Source of the DNA: Actinomycetota bacterium
GTDB lineage: Bacteria; Actinomycetota; Actinomycetes; Nanopelagicales; Nanopelagicaceae
DNA length: 17,767 nt
Reading direction: 5' to 3'
Assembly (NCBI GenBank): GCA_009698045.1
Contig: WLRE01000015.1
Location: forward strand, 1 to 17,767
The stretch's first letter is position 1, and each line of letters begins with the position of its first letter. A program made the position numbers and the translations under genes. Of this stretch, positions 7,899 through 14,257 are shown in pieces. The notes beneath the pieces are model-generated. The model was given only the letters and a program-made list of their open reading frames with translations, had not been told where the DNA came from and ran no database searches.

Positions 7899-8740
7899 TT
7901 GACCTTCATACTCATACCAATGTCAGCGATGGCACTGATACCCCTCGAGAGCTAGTTAATAAGGCTCTGGCACAAGGAATTACAGTTCTTGGATTGACTG
8001 ATCACGACACGGTCGGTGGTTGGGATGAAGCGACATCAGCGTTACGCCCGGGCATAGATCTAGTTCTGGGTTCTGAAATCTCTGCGCAGACTGTTGATGG
8101 CATCAGCGTTCATATTCTTGGATTGCTCTTTGATCGGCATAATGCAGAACTTGCACAAATTTTGACTGATACTCGAGACAATCGCATCGGACGGATGGAA
8201 CGAATTATCTCAAAACTCAATAGTGCTGGGTATGACATCACTATGGAAGATGTTCAAGCCCAGTTATCGCAAGGCGCAACTTTGGGGCGTCCTCACTTAG
8301 CCGATGCACTTGTAGCAAAAAAGATAGTCAAGAGTCGAGAAGAAGCATTTAACGAACTACTTCACAATAGTTCCCCACACTATGTTGGGCATTACTCGCC
8401 AACGCCTGAGGTTGCCATTGAACATATTAAGAAGGCTGGGGGAGTTGCAATTATTGCTCATCCGTTTGCATCACTTCGCGGTCGCACAATTTCGGTTGAA
8501 AGTTTTGCACCACTCGTAGCCGCTGGTTTGGATGGAATAGAGATTGAACATCGCGATCATTCCACCCCAGATCGCCAGCTCTGTCGAGAGATTGTTAATA
8601 CCTATGGCCTTATCGAGACTGGCTCAAGTGATTATCACGGCACAGGAAAGCTCAACCTCCTTGGAGAGTCCACAACAACTTCTGAAAACTGGGAGATACT
8701 TGCGGCACGGGCAACAGGAGGAGAAGTGGTGCGAGCATGA
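7895..8740 (+). CDS. PHP-domain metal-dependent phosphoesterase (RNase AM/TrpH-like)
   Basis: 281 residues of the polymerase-and-histidinol-phosphatase superfamily. The metal-binding motifs are in order: His5 and His7 in DLHTHT, Asp12, the TDHD block at 35-38, Glu61 in SEIS, His73, IAHPF in the middle and SSDYHG near the C-terminus. Stand-alone proteins of this size include the 3',5'-nucleotide bisphosphate phosphatase / 5'-3' exoribonuclease group (E. coli YciV), which trims short RNA 5' ends and hydrolyses pAp; this is the likely role but the substrate is not proven by sequence. GTG start at 7895 overlaps the exporter stop; its TGA overlaps the marC ATG. Confidence 0.86.
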   Translation: MIDLHTHTNVSDGTDTPRELVNKALAQGITVLGLTDHDTVGGWDEATSALRPGIDLVLGSEISAQTVDGISVHILGLLFDRHNAELAQILTDTRDNRIGRMERIISKLNSAGYDITMEDVQAQLSQGATLGRPHLADALVAKKIVKSREEAFNELLHNSSPHYVGHYSPTPEVAIEHIKKAGGVAIIAHPFASLRGRTISVESFAPLVAAGLDGIEIEHRDHSTPDRQLCREIVNTYGLIETGSSDYHGTGKLNLLGESTTTSENWEILAARATGGEVVRA

Positions 8741-9357
8741 ATGACCTAGTAGGTATTTCGGCGGTCACCTTTGGCATCCAAGCGTTTGTGACATTGCTTG
8801 TAATTCTTGATCCCCCCGGCGCTACTCCAGTTTTTCTAGCGCTGGTCTCTCATCGTCCAGCGCGTGAGCGCGTTCGCTTAGCATGGCAAGGTGCGGGGGT
8901 TTCGCTCTTTGTAATTGTTATCTTTGCACTCTTTGGAAAGTTAATTCTTGATTATCTGCATGTCTCTGTGAATGCACTCCAAGGTGCAGGCGGCCTCTTG
9001 CTCCTACTTATTTCACTAGAACTTCTCACCGGCAAGGATTCGGGTACTGAAAAAGCAGCGAATGTGAATGTTGCTCTCGTGCCACTAGGAACCCCGCTAC
9101 TCGCCGGCCCAGGTGCAATTGTGACGACGATTTTATGGGTTCAAAACGCCCACACAACAAATATGAAAATCACGTTAGCGATAGCAATAGTTGCCGTTCA
9201 CTGCGTTATTGGCCTAACACTTATGTTCTCAACCAAAATCCTGGGACTTATTAAGGACTCTGGCGTCAGCTTAGCTGCGCGAATTGCAGGTCTCTTACTG
9301 GCTGCGATTTCGGTAGAGATGTTAATTCAATCGATTAAGGGCTTCTTTAATCTTTGA
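8737..9357 (+). CDS. MarC family (UPF0056) integral membrane protein
   Basis: 206 residues with six hydrophobic segments. The family's two conserved loops are present: ILDPPGATPVF at about 23-33 and PLGTPLLAGPGAI at about 116-128. Despite the name, MarC is not part of the multiple-antibiotic-resistance response, and its transport substrate is unclear (often labelled NAAT, neutral amino acid transporter). Translation is coupled to the PHP gene by an ATGA overlap. Its stop codon directly abuts the stop codon of the convergent DUF3107 gene with no base between. Confidence 0.88.
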   Translation: MNDLVGISAVTFGIQAFVTLLVILDPPGATPVFLALVSHRPARERVRLAWQGAGVSLFVIVIFALFGKLILDYLHVSVNALQGAGGLLLLLISLELLTGKDSGTEKAANVNVALVPLGTPLLAGPGAIVTTILWVQNAHTTNMKITLAIAIVAVHCVIGLTLMFSTKILGLIKDSGVSLAARIAGLLLAAISVEMLIQSIKGFFNL

Positions 9358-9363
9358 TTAAAG
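9345..9363. terminator. AT-rich hairpin across two abutting stop codons
   Basis: CTTTAAT (9345-9351) and ATTAAAG (9357-9363) form a perfect 7-base-pair stem with a 5-base loop. It lies exactly on the junction of the convergent marC-like and DUF3107 genes. It may act as a weak two-way terminator or protect 3' ends, but it has no G+C-rich stem and no clean U-tract, so the function is uncertain. Confidence 0.35.
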
Positions 9364-9615
9364 GCTTGTAAAACCAACGCGACGATCCGCGCTCTCGCCA
9401 ACCTCCACAAAAGAGATTTTCTGCGCAGCCACAATAACTTGGCGACCACGAGCATCGGTAAGAACAAGCGTTGTTCCCTTATCAAGCGCCGCAGTAACGA
9501 GTGCTTGTACGGCAGCAACATCGGAGGTAGTTTCGAAATTGAGTTCTTGATTGCTATCTGAGATTCCGATGCGAACTTCAGCACGGCTTTCGAGGGTGTT
9601 CTTCTTAGATGTCAT
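9358..9615 (-). CDS. DUF3107 family protein
   Basis: 85-residue small soluble protein of a family known from actinobacteria (Rv3208A/TB9.4-like, from memory). The body contains VRIGISDSNQELNFET, a central AAVQALVTAALDKGTTLVLTDARGRQVIVAAQKISFVEV and a RRVGF ending, typical of the family. The function is not known. It lies immediately downstream of the tetR gene on the same strand with 41 bases between, the same pair seen in mycobacteria (Rv3208/Rv3208A). The start at 9615 is supported by a TAAACT exactly 6 bases upstream, so it probably has its own leaderless transcript. Confidence 0.88.
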   Translation of the reverse strand: MTSKKNTLESRAEVRIGISDSNQELNFETTSDVAAVQALVTAALDKGTTLVLTDARGRQVIVAAQKISFVEVGESADRRVGFTSL

Positions 9616-9621
9616 GGCGTG

Positions 9622-9627
9622 AGTTTA
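9622..9627 (-). promoter_or_regulatory. Candidate leaderless -10 element of the DUF3107 gene
   Basis: Read on the minus strand, TAAACT ends 6 bases before the ATG at 9615. There is no Shine-Dalgarno sequence. No -35 element was recognised. Confidence 0.42.
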
Positions 9628-9656
9628 ACCTTTTCTATTTATTACTTCTTGTCGAA

Positions 9657-10268
9657 TTATGATGAAGATTTAGGGAATCCGGAGATTCCTCGCCAAATAA
9701 GTCCGGAGACAAGTTCGGCGGCAAGTTCACGATTGATCTTTCCATCTCGCTCAAGCCAATGTCTGGCAGATGTCTGTACCGTACCGATGAGCCCAACGGC
9801 CAACATCATTGAAGCATCTTTGCCGAGTCCGGTATCCAACGAGATGACGGCGCTAAATGCAGCTGCGCAGTCATAAGTCATACGGTTGAGTCGCTCGTGA
9901 ACCTGAGGCTCAACGCTCATATCGGATTCGAAAAGGAGCCTAAATGCCTCGCCCTCTCTATTAATGAAATCAAAATATGCCTCAGTTGTCGCTCGAACCC
10001 GATCACGATTTTCAGTGGTGGATGCAACAGCTTTTTGAATGTCGAAGATGAGGGAATCGATATGCAGATCAAGAACTGCAAGATAGAGATCTAGTTTGGA
10101 CGGAAAATGCTGGTAGAGAACGGGCTTACTTACCTTAGCTCGGTCGGCGATTTCATCCATCGCTGCTGCGTGATATCCGGCAGAGGTAAAAACCTCGAGG
10201 GCAGCGGTGAGAAGTTGGGCGCGACGTTCATCGCGAGGTAAGCGACCTTTATTGGGATCAGTACTCAT
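9657..10268 (-). CDS. TetR family transcriptional regulator
   Basis: 203 residues from ATG 10268. The N-terminal helix-turn-helix is clear at about 14-60: RRAQLLTAALEVFTSAGY, MDEIADRAKVSKPVLYQHFPSK and the following LYLAVLD helix. The C-terminal ligand-binding part is all-helical and less conserved. A longer reading to 10304 adds 12 residues that would cross the promoter, and a TACGAT 7 bases before 10268 argues for the shorter form. It is divergent from mshB (62 bases between starts) and upstream of DUF3107; the same tetR/DUF3107 pairing occurs in mycobacteria. Targets are unknown; its own gene and mshB are candidates from position alone. Confidence 0.9.
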   Translation of the reverse strand: MSTDPNKGRLPRDERRAQLLTAALEVFTSAGYHAAAMDEIADRAKVSKPVLYQHFPSKLDLYLAVLDLHIDSLIFDIQKAVASTTENRDRVRATTEAYFDFINREGEAFRLLFESDMSVEPQVHERLNRMTYDCAAAFSAVISLDTGLGKDASMMLAVGLIGTVQTSARHWLERDGKINRELAAELVSGLIWRGISGFPKSSS

Positions 10269-10275
10269 TGGGGTA

Positions 10276-10281
10276 ATCGTA
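10276..10281 (-). promoter_or_regulatory. Candidate leaderless -10 element of tetR
   Basis: On the minus strand TACGAT ends 7 bases before the ATG at 10268. It supports the shorter tetR start. I saw no -35 consensus and no convincing TetR operator palindrome in the 62-base divergent gap. Confidence 0.38.
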
Positions 10282-10296
10282 GAGTGAAAGTCGGAA

Positions 10297-10324
10297 TTAG
10301 ACACGCTTTTAACGTTGGTAGATT
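10297..10324 (+). promoter_or_regulatory. Candidate leaderless promoter of mshB
   Basis: TTAGAC at 10297-10302 and TAGATT at 10319-10324 are separated by 16 bases. The -10 ends 6 bases before the mshB ATG at 10331, so the transcript would begin at the start codon. It is one of only two leaderless candidates here with a passable -35 element. Confidence 0.5.
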
Positions 10325-10330
10325 GCTCTC

Positions 10331-11218
10331 ATGAAATCTGCGCATCGCCTGCTTCTCGTTCACGCCCATCCTGATGATGAGACCATCAACAATGGCGCAA
10401 CAATGGCTAAATATGTTGCCGAAGGCGCTCATGTCACTTTAGTTACGTGTACTCGAGGCGAAGAAGGTGAAGTACTTGTTCCAGAGCTCTCGCATTATGC
10501 CGCTTCCGAAACTGATCAACTAGGCCAACACCGTGAAACTGAACTTGCAGATGCGATGTCTGCTCTCGGTGTGACTGACTTTCGATTTTTAGGAGCACCA
10601 GAAAAGAAATGGCGCGATAGCGGAATGATGGGAACAGATCCTAACAACCGTAGCGATGTCTTTTGGAACGCTGATCTCGATGAAGCAGCCGCGGTTTTAG
10701 TAAAAATAATTCTTGAAATCCGGCCACAAGTGATGGTCACTTATGATGAAATTGGTGGTTACGGACACCCCGATCATATACAAGCTCATCGAGTCGCGAT
10801 GCGCGCAGCAGAACTTGCCGCCGATCCGGGGCATAATGCTGGAGATAGTTGGAACATTGAGAAAATTTATTGGAATATAACGCCTCGATCTGTCATCGAG
10901 GAGGGTATGACAAAGATGAAAGAATTTGGTTCTGACTTCTTCGGCACTGACAATATTGACGATCTTCCTTTTGTGAAGCCCGATGAACTTGTGACTGCGC
11001 TCATTGATGGATCTGCTCATATCGATAAAAAAATGGCCGCCATGCGCGCCCATCCCACTCAAATTGCGCTCGACGGACCATTTTTTGCACTCTCAAATAA
11101 TTTAGGGAGTGAAATATGGGGACACGAGTATTACACCCTAGTAAAAGGTACAAAGTGTGAACCCTTCGATGACCAAGGTCGGGAAAGCGATCTGTTCTCT
11201 GGGATCCTGCAACCTTGA
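10331..11218 (+). CDS. mshB: N-acetyl-1-D-myo-inositol-2-amino-2-deoxy-alpha-D-glucopyranoside deacetylase
   Basis: Zinc-dependent deacetylase of mycothiol biosynthesis: it converts GlcNAc-Ins to GlcN-Ins, the substrate for cysteine ligation by MshC. The 295-residue length fits. The zinc motif AHPDDE spans 12-17 (His13 and Asp16 as ligands, Asp15 as likely base), and GGYGHPDHIQAH at 142-153 gives His146 and His149. GEEGEV at 44-48 and RDSGMMG at 95-101 are closer to MshB than to the related amidase Mca, which has a GGYPHPDH-type motif. Its presence implies a mycothiol-using actinobacterium; mshA, mshC and mshD are not recognised in the window. The TGA overlaps the following TTG start (TTGA). 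Confidence 0.9.
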   Translation: MKSAHRLLLVHAHPDDETINNGATMAKYVAEGAHVTLVTCTRGEEGEVLVPELSHYAASETDQLGQHRETELADAMSALGVTDFRFLGAPEKKWRDSGMMGTDPNNRSDVFWNADLDEAAAVLVKIILEIRPQVMVTYDEIGGYGHPDHIQAHRVAMRAAELAADPGHNAGDSWNIEKIYWNITPRSVIEEGMTKMKEFGSDFFGTDNIDDLPFVKPDELVTALIDGSAHIDKKMAAMRAHPTQIALDGPFFALSNNLGSEIWGHEYYTLVKGTKCEPFDDQGRESDLFSGILQP

Positions 11219-11535
11219 GGTTCACTTGGCTGAGCTCGATATTGACTGGTGTAGTTCTCGGCTTTACGGGAGTAGTTCTACACAATTTTCTGCCGCCAGT
11301 TGGCTTTCTTGTAGCCCTACTTATTACTTTCTTGGGAATTCAATTAGTGGGCCAGAAATACGGCACCAGAACCTCAAAGCTGTGGGCGGCACTCGGATGG
11401 TTCATTGTTTTCTATAGAGCAGCAACCGTAGGAACAAGTTTTGAACTTCTAATTTACGGAAATACTATTGGCAATCTCTATCTCTTTGCCGGCTTTGCTA
11501 CGTTGTTGATTGCAGCTGCTTGGAAAGTTAAGTAG
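11215..11535 (+). CDS. Small four-helix membrane protein downstream of mshB
   Basis: 106 residues, starting with TTG at 11215 that overlaps the mshB stop. Four hydrophobic segments at about 5-26, 29-47, 56-74 and 85-103, with little polar sequence between, point to a small integral membrane protein. I recognise no catalytic motif. A small membrane protein also follows mshB in mycobacteria (Rv1171, from memory), so it is probably the local equivalent. The overlap implies coupled translation with mshB; a role in mycothiol metabolism is only a guess from position. Its stop codon abuts that of the convergent cysS gene. Confidence 0.75.
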   Translation: MRFTWLSSILTGVVLGFTGVVLHNFLPPVGFLVALLITFLGIQLVGQKYGTRTSKLWAALGWFIVFYRAATVGTSFELLIYGNTIGNLYLFAGFATLLIAAAWKVK

Positions 11536-12903
11536 CTACCAACTCTGCCCATCAGGAGTATCAAGGACATCGATTCCAATAGCTTGAAGTTTCTCTCGAA
11601 GTACATCGCTCATAACAAAATCTTTATTAGCCCGTGCCAGTTCGCGAGCGTCAAGCAGTTCGCGAGCTTCTGTCGAAAGCTCCTCTTCTTGGGTACGGCG
11701 TTGTAGGTCCAGTGCAAGGACGCGATCCATCGCTATAAATGTTGCATACTTCTGAGAATCGGTGGCCTCAGATTTTTCTAATGCGCGAAGTTGCAGAATA
11801 ACTTTCGGAGTATCCAAGTCATTAGCTAGGAAAACTTTGAAATCCGAGATATCTACCTCGATTCTCGGCGCTAGCGCCCATTGGGCAATATTTCTTCGCC
11901 ATCGTAAAATGGTCTTATTAGCAGCCTCTAGTGCGCTCCAAGTTAGATCCATCTGACTTCGGTAACGGTTCTCCATTAACGCTAAACGCAGAGCTAACGG
12001 ATCGAGCCCTTTGTTGATGAGATCATTAAGTAAAACAACATTTCCTGCGCTCTTGGACATCTTTCGACCTTCAAAGAGGAGATGCTCTCCGTGTACCCAC
12101 ATCGATACGAGTTCACGATTATGAATAGATGCATTGGATTGCGCCCGCTCATTTTCATGATGCGGGAATCGCAGATCAATTCCTCCTACATGTAGGTCCA
12201 CGGTTTCACCAAGAAAATGCATCGACATTGCTGAACATTCAATATGCCAACCAGGAAAACCAGCTCCCCATGGTGAAGGCCAAATCATTTCGGTGCGCTT
12301 TCCTGCAGCTTTCCAGAGCGCCCAATCCGCATGAAACCTCTTTGCCCCATCTTCGGTGTACTCGTAACGATGACCAGGTTTGAGATCATCGAGCCGATTA
12401 CCACTTATCGCACCATAGGTTGGAAAGGATTGGGCAGAGAAATAGACCGAACCATCTTCACCTACGTATGCACTTTTGAGCTCTATCAAATGCTCAATGA
12501 GCGCTTGCATAAGTTCGATAGATTCACTTGCACGTGGATATCGCTTGGCTTTCGAAATATTTAATCGAGCAAGGTCGGTATGGAAGTGCTCTTCATATTC
12601 CCGCGCGATGGTGAAAGGATCCCGTCGCTCGAGCTGAGATTGAGCAAGCATCTTATCTTCTTCAAAATCATCACTCATGTGCCCCACATCGGTAATGTTT
12701 TGGACCAAGGTCGCAGAATGACCTAAAAAATTTAGAGTGCGAACGATCAGATCTGAGAGTAAGAATGTCCGCAAATTTCCAACATGTGCATCACGGTAGA
12801 CAGTTGGACCGCAACAATAAATTCTTACGGAACTTTCGTTGGATGACTCGACCTCAAGGAGAGTTCGGGCCTTGGTGTCAGCGAGAAATAATCCGGTTTT
12901 CAT
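11536..12903 (-). CDS. cysS: Cysteinyl-tRNA synthetase (class I)
   Basis: 455-residue enzyme that attaches cysteine to tRNA-Cys. The HIGH motif is HVGN at 40-43 within AHVGNLRTF, and KMSKS is at 281-285. All four zinc ligands that select cysteine thiol are kept: Cys31 in CGPTVY, Cys223 in WHIECSAMSM, His248 and Glu252 in PHHENE. The C-terminal anticodon-binding region is full length and ends with the typical GIDVLDTPDGQSW. MshC, the mycothiol paralogue, normally has CGITPYD and lacks this C-terminal part, so tRNA charging is the better call despite mshB being nearby. NITDVGHMSDD at 69-79 marks a less common CysRS subgroup. The ATG overlaps the stop of the acetyltransferase gene (ATGA). Confidence 0.86.
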   Translation of the reverse strand: MKTGLFLADTKARTLLEVESSNESSVRIYCCGPTVYRDAHVGNLRTFLLSDLIVRTLNFLGHSATLVQNITDVGHMSDDFEEDKMLAQSQLERRDPFTIAREYEEHFHTDLARLNISKAKRYPRASESIELMQALIEHLIELKSAYVGEDGSVYFSAQSFPTYGAISGNRLDDLKPGHRYEYTEDGAKRFHADWALWKAAGKRTEMIWPSPWGAGFPGWHIECSAMSMHFLGETVDLHVGGIDLRFPHHENERAQSNASIHNRELVSMWVHGEHLLFEGRKMSKSAGNVVLLNDLINKGLDPLALRLALMENRYRSQMDLTWSALEAANKTILRWRRNIAQWALAPRIEVDISDFKVFLANDLDTPKVILQLRALEKSEATDSQKYATFIAMDRVLALDLQRRTQEEELSTEARELLDARELARANKDFVMSDVLREKLQAIGIDVLDTPDGQSW

Positions 12904-13865
12904 CCTTTATATGACCGATATCTATAAATGTGGTGAGCTCGAAATCCTGATGTAGCGTAAAGATGTATCGCGGGGGAGTTAGAAATGTCTACTTGCAGGG
13001 CGCTCTTGGTAGAGGGCGAGTTCTTTACTAATTCTCCAAGTAATGGACGAGCCAGACCTTTTCCACGAAACTCTTCTTTAATAAATATTCGGCTAAGGAC
13101 TGCCCAGCCGTCGGAATCAGCTACTCGTCCTGTTGCAATTAGCTCCGAACGATGTGAGATGCTGATGTATTTAGCAGGATACGCACTCATAATTTTCTTA
13201 CCAACGCTATCTCCTTGGACCGCGAGCCATTGATCTGAAGGATAATCCTCGACTACAAATGTAAATTCAGCTGCGAGCGGCGGCGTTGGAATATCTAATG
13301 TATCTGCGATCAAAATATGTGCATCAATAATTAGCTCCCACCCATCTCGCTCAAGTGCTTCATCTAATTCTGCATATGCAGGAAGGGGCAGATGAAATGT
13401 AGGCACAAGCCCGCGTGACTCAAATTCCTTAATTGCATATTGAATCTCTTCCGAATAGGGAAGTAGCGGTTGTCCGAGTGGCAATTTACCAAAAGGAATT
13501 ATCGAATTGGCGCGATAGGTAAATCCGGAAGAGAGTCGATATCGCCATCCGCCCCGAGTAATAATCTCTTCCGCGGGCCAGGTATTCTCTAGTGATTGTT
13601 CAATTTCATTGATTCGAATTGATGTTGGCGCTCCAGTGCCAGCCTTCTGACTGACCGGGCTCACAATGCGCCAAGCGGCGATATGTACCGGATCGAATTT
13701 TTCGAGTGACCCATCCTTCTTGCGCACGGAGTTGAGTGCCTCAAGTATTCCCAGGATGTCGCGCAGCCCACCATCTTCTCGTAGGCGAATAGAAACCCTT
13801 TGACCTATATCACTCGCAAGGGGAGTGGGACTTTCCATCTTCACTCGTATGACCTCCCAGCCCAT
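12900..13865 (-). CDS. GNAT family N-acetyltransferase with N-terminal SH3-like domain
   Basis: 321 residues from ATG 13865. The N-terminal 70 residues (SIRLREDGGLRDILGILEAL then FDPVHIAAWRIVSP) look like the SH3-like domain of Rv0428c-type actinobacterial acetyltransferases. A middle region (about 85-190) precedes the C-terminal GNAT core, in which the acetyl-CoA loop is FRGKGLA at 266-272, followed by QVDISNSPAIHLYATSGF. The substrate is unknown. A longer reading to 14039 would overlap fdxA on the opposite strand and is rejected; ATG 13865 has a good AAAGGGG ribosome-binding site 5 bases upstream. Divergent from fdxA. Not assigned as MshD because only one GNAT domain is evident. Confidence 0.78.
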   Translation of the reverse strand: MGWEVIRVKMESPTPLASDIGQRVSIRLREDGGLRDILGILEALNSVRKKDGSLEKFDPVHIAAWRIVSPVSQKAGTGAPTSIRINEIEQSLENTWPAEEIITRGGWRYRLSSGFTYRANSIIPFGKLPLGQPLLPYSEEIQYAIKEFESRGLVPTFHLPLPAYAELDEALERDGWELIIDAHILIADTLDIPTPPLAAEFTFVVEDYPSDQWLAVQGDSVGKKIMSAYPAKYISISHRSELIATGRVADSDGWAVLSRIFIKEEFRGKGLARPLLGELVKNSPSTKSALQVDISNSPAIHLYATSGFRAHHIYRYRSYKG

Positions 13866-13891
13866 TGAATCCCCTTTAGGTACTCTATTAT
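13865..13891 (+). promoter_or_regulatory. Possible promoter for fdxA in the divergent gap
   Basis: TTGAAT (13865-13870) and TATTAT (13886-13891) with a 15-base spacer could drive fdxA with a leader of about 35 bases. The spacer is short, so this is tentative. An 8-base direct repeat overlaps the -10. Confidence 0.3.
13866..13877 (-). promoter_or_regulatory. Ribosome-binding site AAAGGGG deciding the acetyltransferase start
   Basis: On the minus strand AAAGGGG (13877 to 13871) precedes ATG 13865 with 5 bases between. It is one of the best Shine-Dalgarno matches in the window and favours this start over the longer reading that would invade fdxA. Confidence 0.6.
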
Positions 13892-13902
13892 CTCCTCTAT
13901 TA
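13883..13902 (+). repeat. 8-base direct repeat CTCTATTA x2 in the divergent promoter
   Basis: CTCTATTA occurs at 13883-13890 and again at 13895-13902, identical, with a 4-base spacer, so a 12-base period close to one helical turn. It lies between the divergent acetyltransferase and fdxA genes and may be a regulator site; chance cannot be excluded. Confidence 0.5.
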
Positions 13903-13931
13903 AAGAGCTCGAATGAAATGGGGTTTAGGCC

Positions 13932-14255
13932 GTGACCTACGTAATTGCAGAACCTTGCATCGATATCAAAGATAAGTCTTGTATCGAGGAATGTCCGGTC
14001 GATTGTATTTATGAGGGCGATCGCATGCTCTATATCCAACCCGATGAGTGCGTGGACTGTGGCGCTTGCGAACCAGTCTGCCCCGTCGAAGCCATCTACT
14101 ATGAAGATGACGTTCCATCACAATGGAAAGAGTTCGGCGGCATGAATGGTGAGTTCTTTGTCGAACTGGGTTCACCTGGTGGTGCCAGCAAGGTAGGCGC
14201 GACTAAAAACGATCCTGCAACCATTAAGGCAATGCCTACTAAATCTGGCGAGTAA
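13932..14255 (+). CDS. fdxA: Seven-iron ferredoxin ([3Fe-4S][4Fe-4S])
   Basis: 107-residue soluble electron carrier. The cysteine pattern is that of seven-iron ferredoxins: Cys9, Cys17 and Cys50 for the [3Fe-4S] cluster and Cys21, Cys40, Cys43 and Cys46 for the [4Fe-4S] cluster, with Cys25 at the position of the usual free cysteine. The acidic C-terminal half (YYEDDVPSQW, then FFVELGSPGGASKVGA) is typical of the actinobacterial FdxA/FdxC group. Start codon is GTG at 13932, followed directly by TYVIAEPCID, the usual N-terminus. It precedes dapC, as in mycobacteria (fdxC-dapC). The TAA stop is only 2 bases before the proposed dapC start. Confidence 0.94.
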   Translation: MTYVIAEPCIDIKDKSCIEECPVDCIYEGDRMLYIQPDECVDCGACEPVCPVEAIYYEDDVPSQWKEFGGMNGEFFVELGSPGGASKVGATKNDPATIKAMPTKSGE

Positions 14256-14257
14256 AA

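Noticed and set aside
10269..10330. TetR operator in the tetR/mshB divergent gap
   Set aside because: Only short imperfect inverted matches (a GTC/GAC pair and AACGTT) are present; nothing stands out from chance.
11536..12903. MshC (mycothiol cysteine ligase) identity for the CysRS-like gene
   Set aside because: CGPTVY and PHHENE motifs, plus a full anticodon-binding C-terminus ending in DTPDGQSW, fit cysteinyl-tRNA synthetase better.
12900..13865. MshD (mycothiol synthase) identity for the GNAT protein
   Set aside because: MshD has two tandem GNAT domains; here an SH3-like N-terminal domain and one clear C-terminal GNAT core are seen.
12900..14039. Longer acetyltransferase starting at 14039 on the minus strand
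   Set aside because: It would overlap about 108 bases of fdxA on the opposite strand, and a strong ribosome-binding site precedes ATG 13865.
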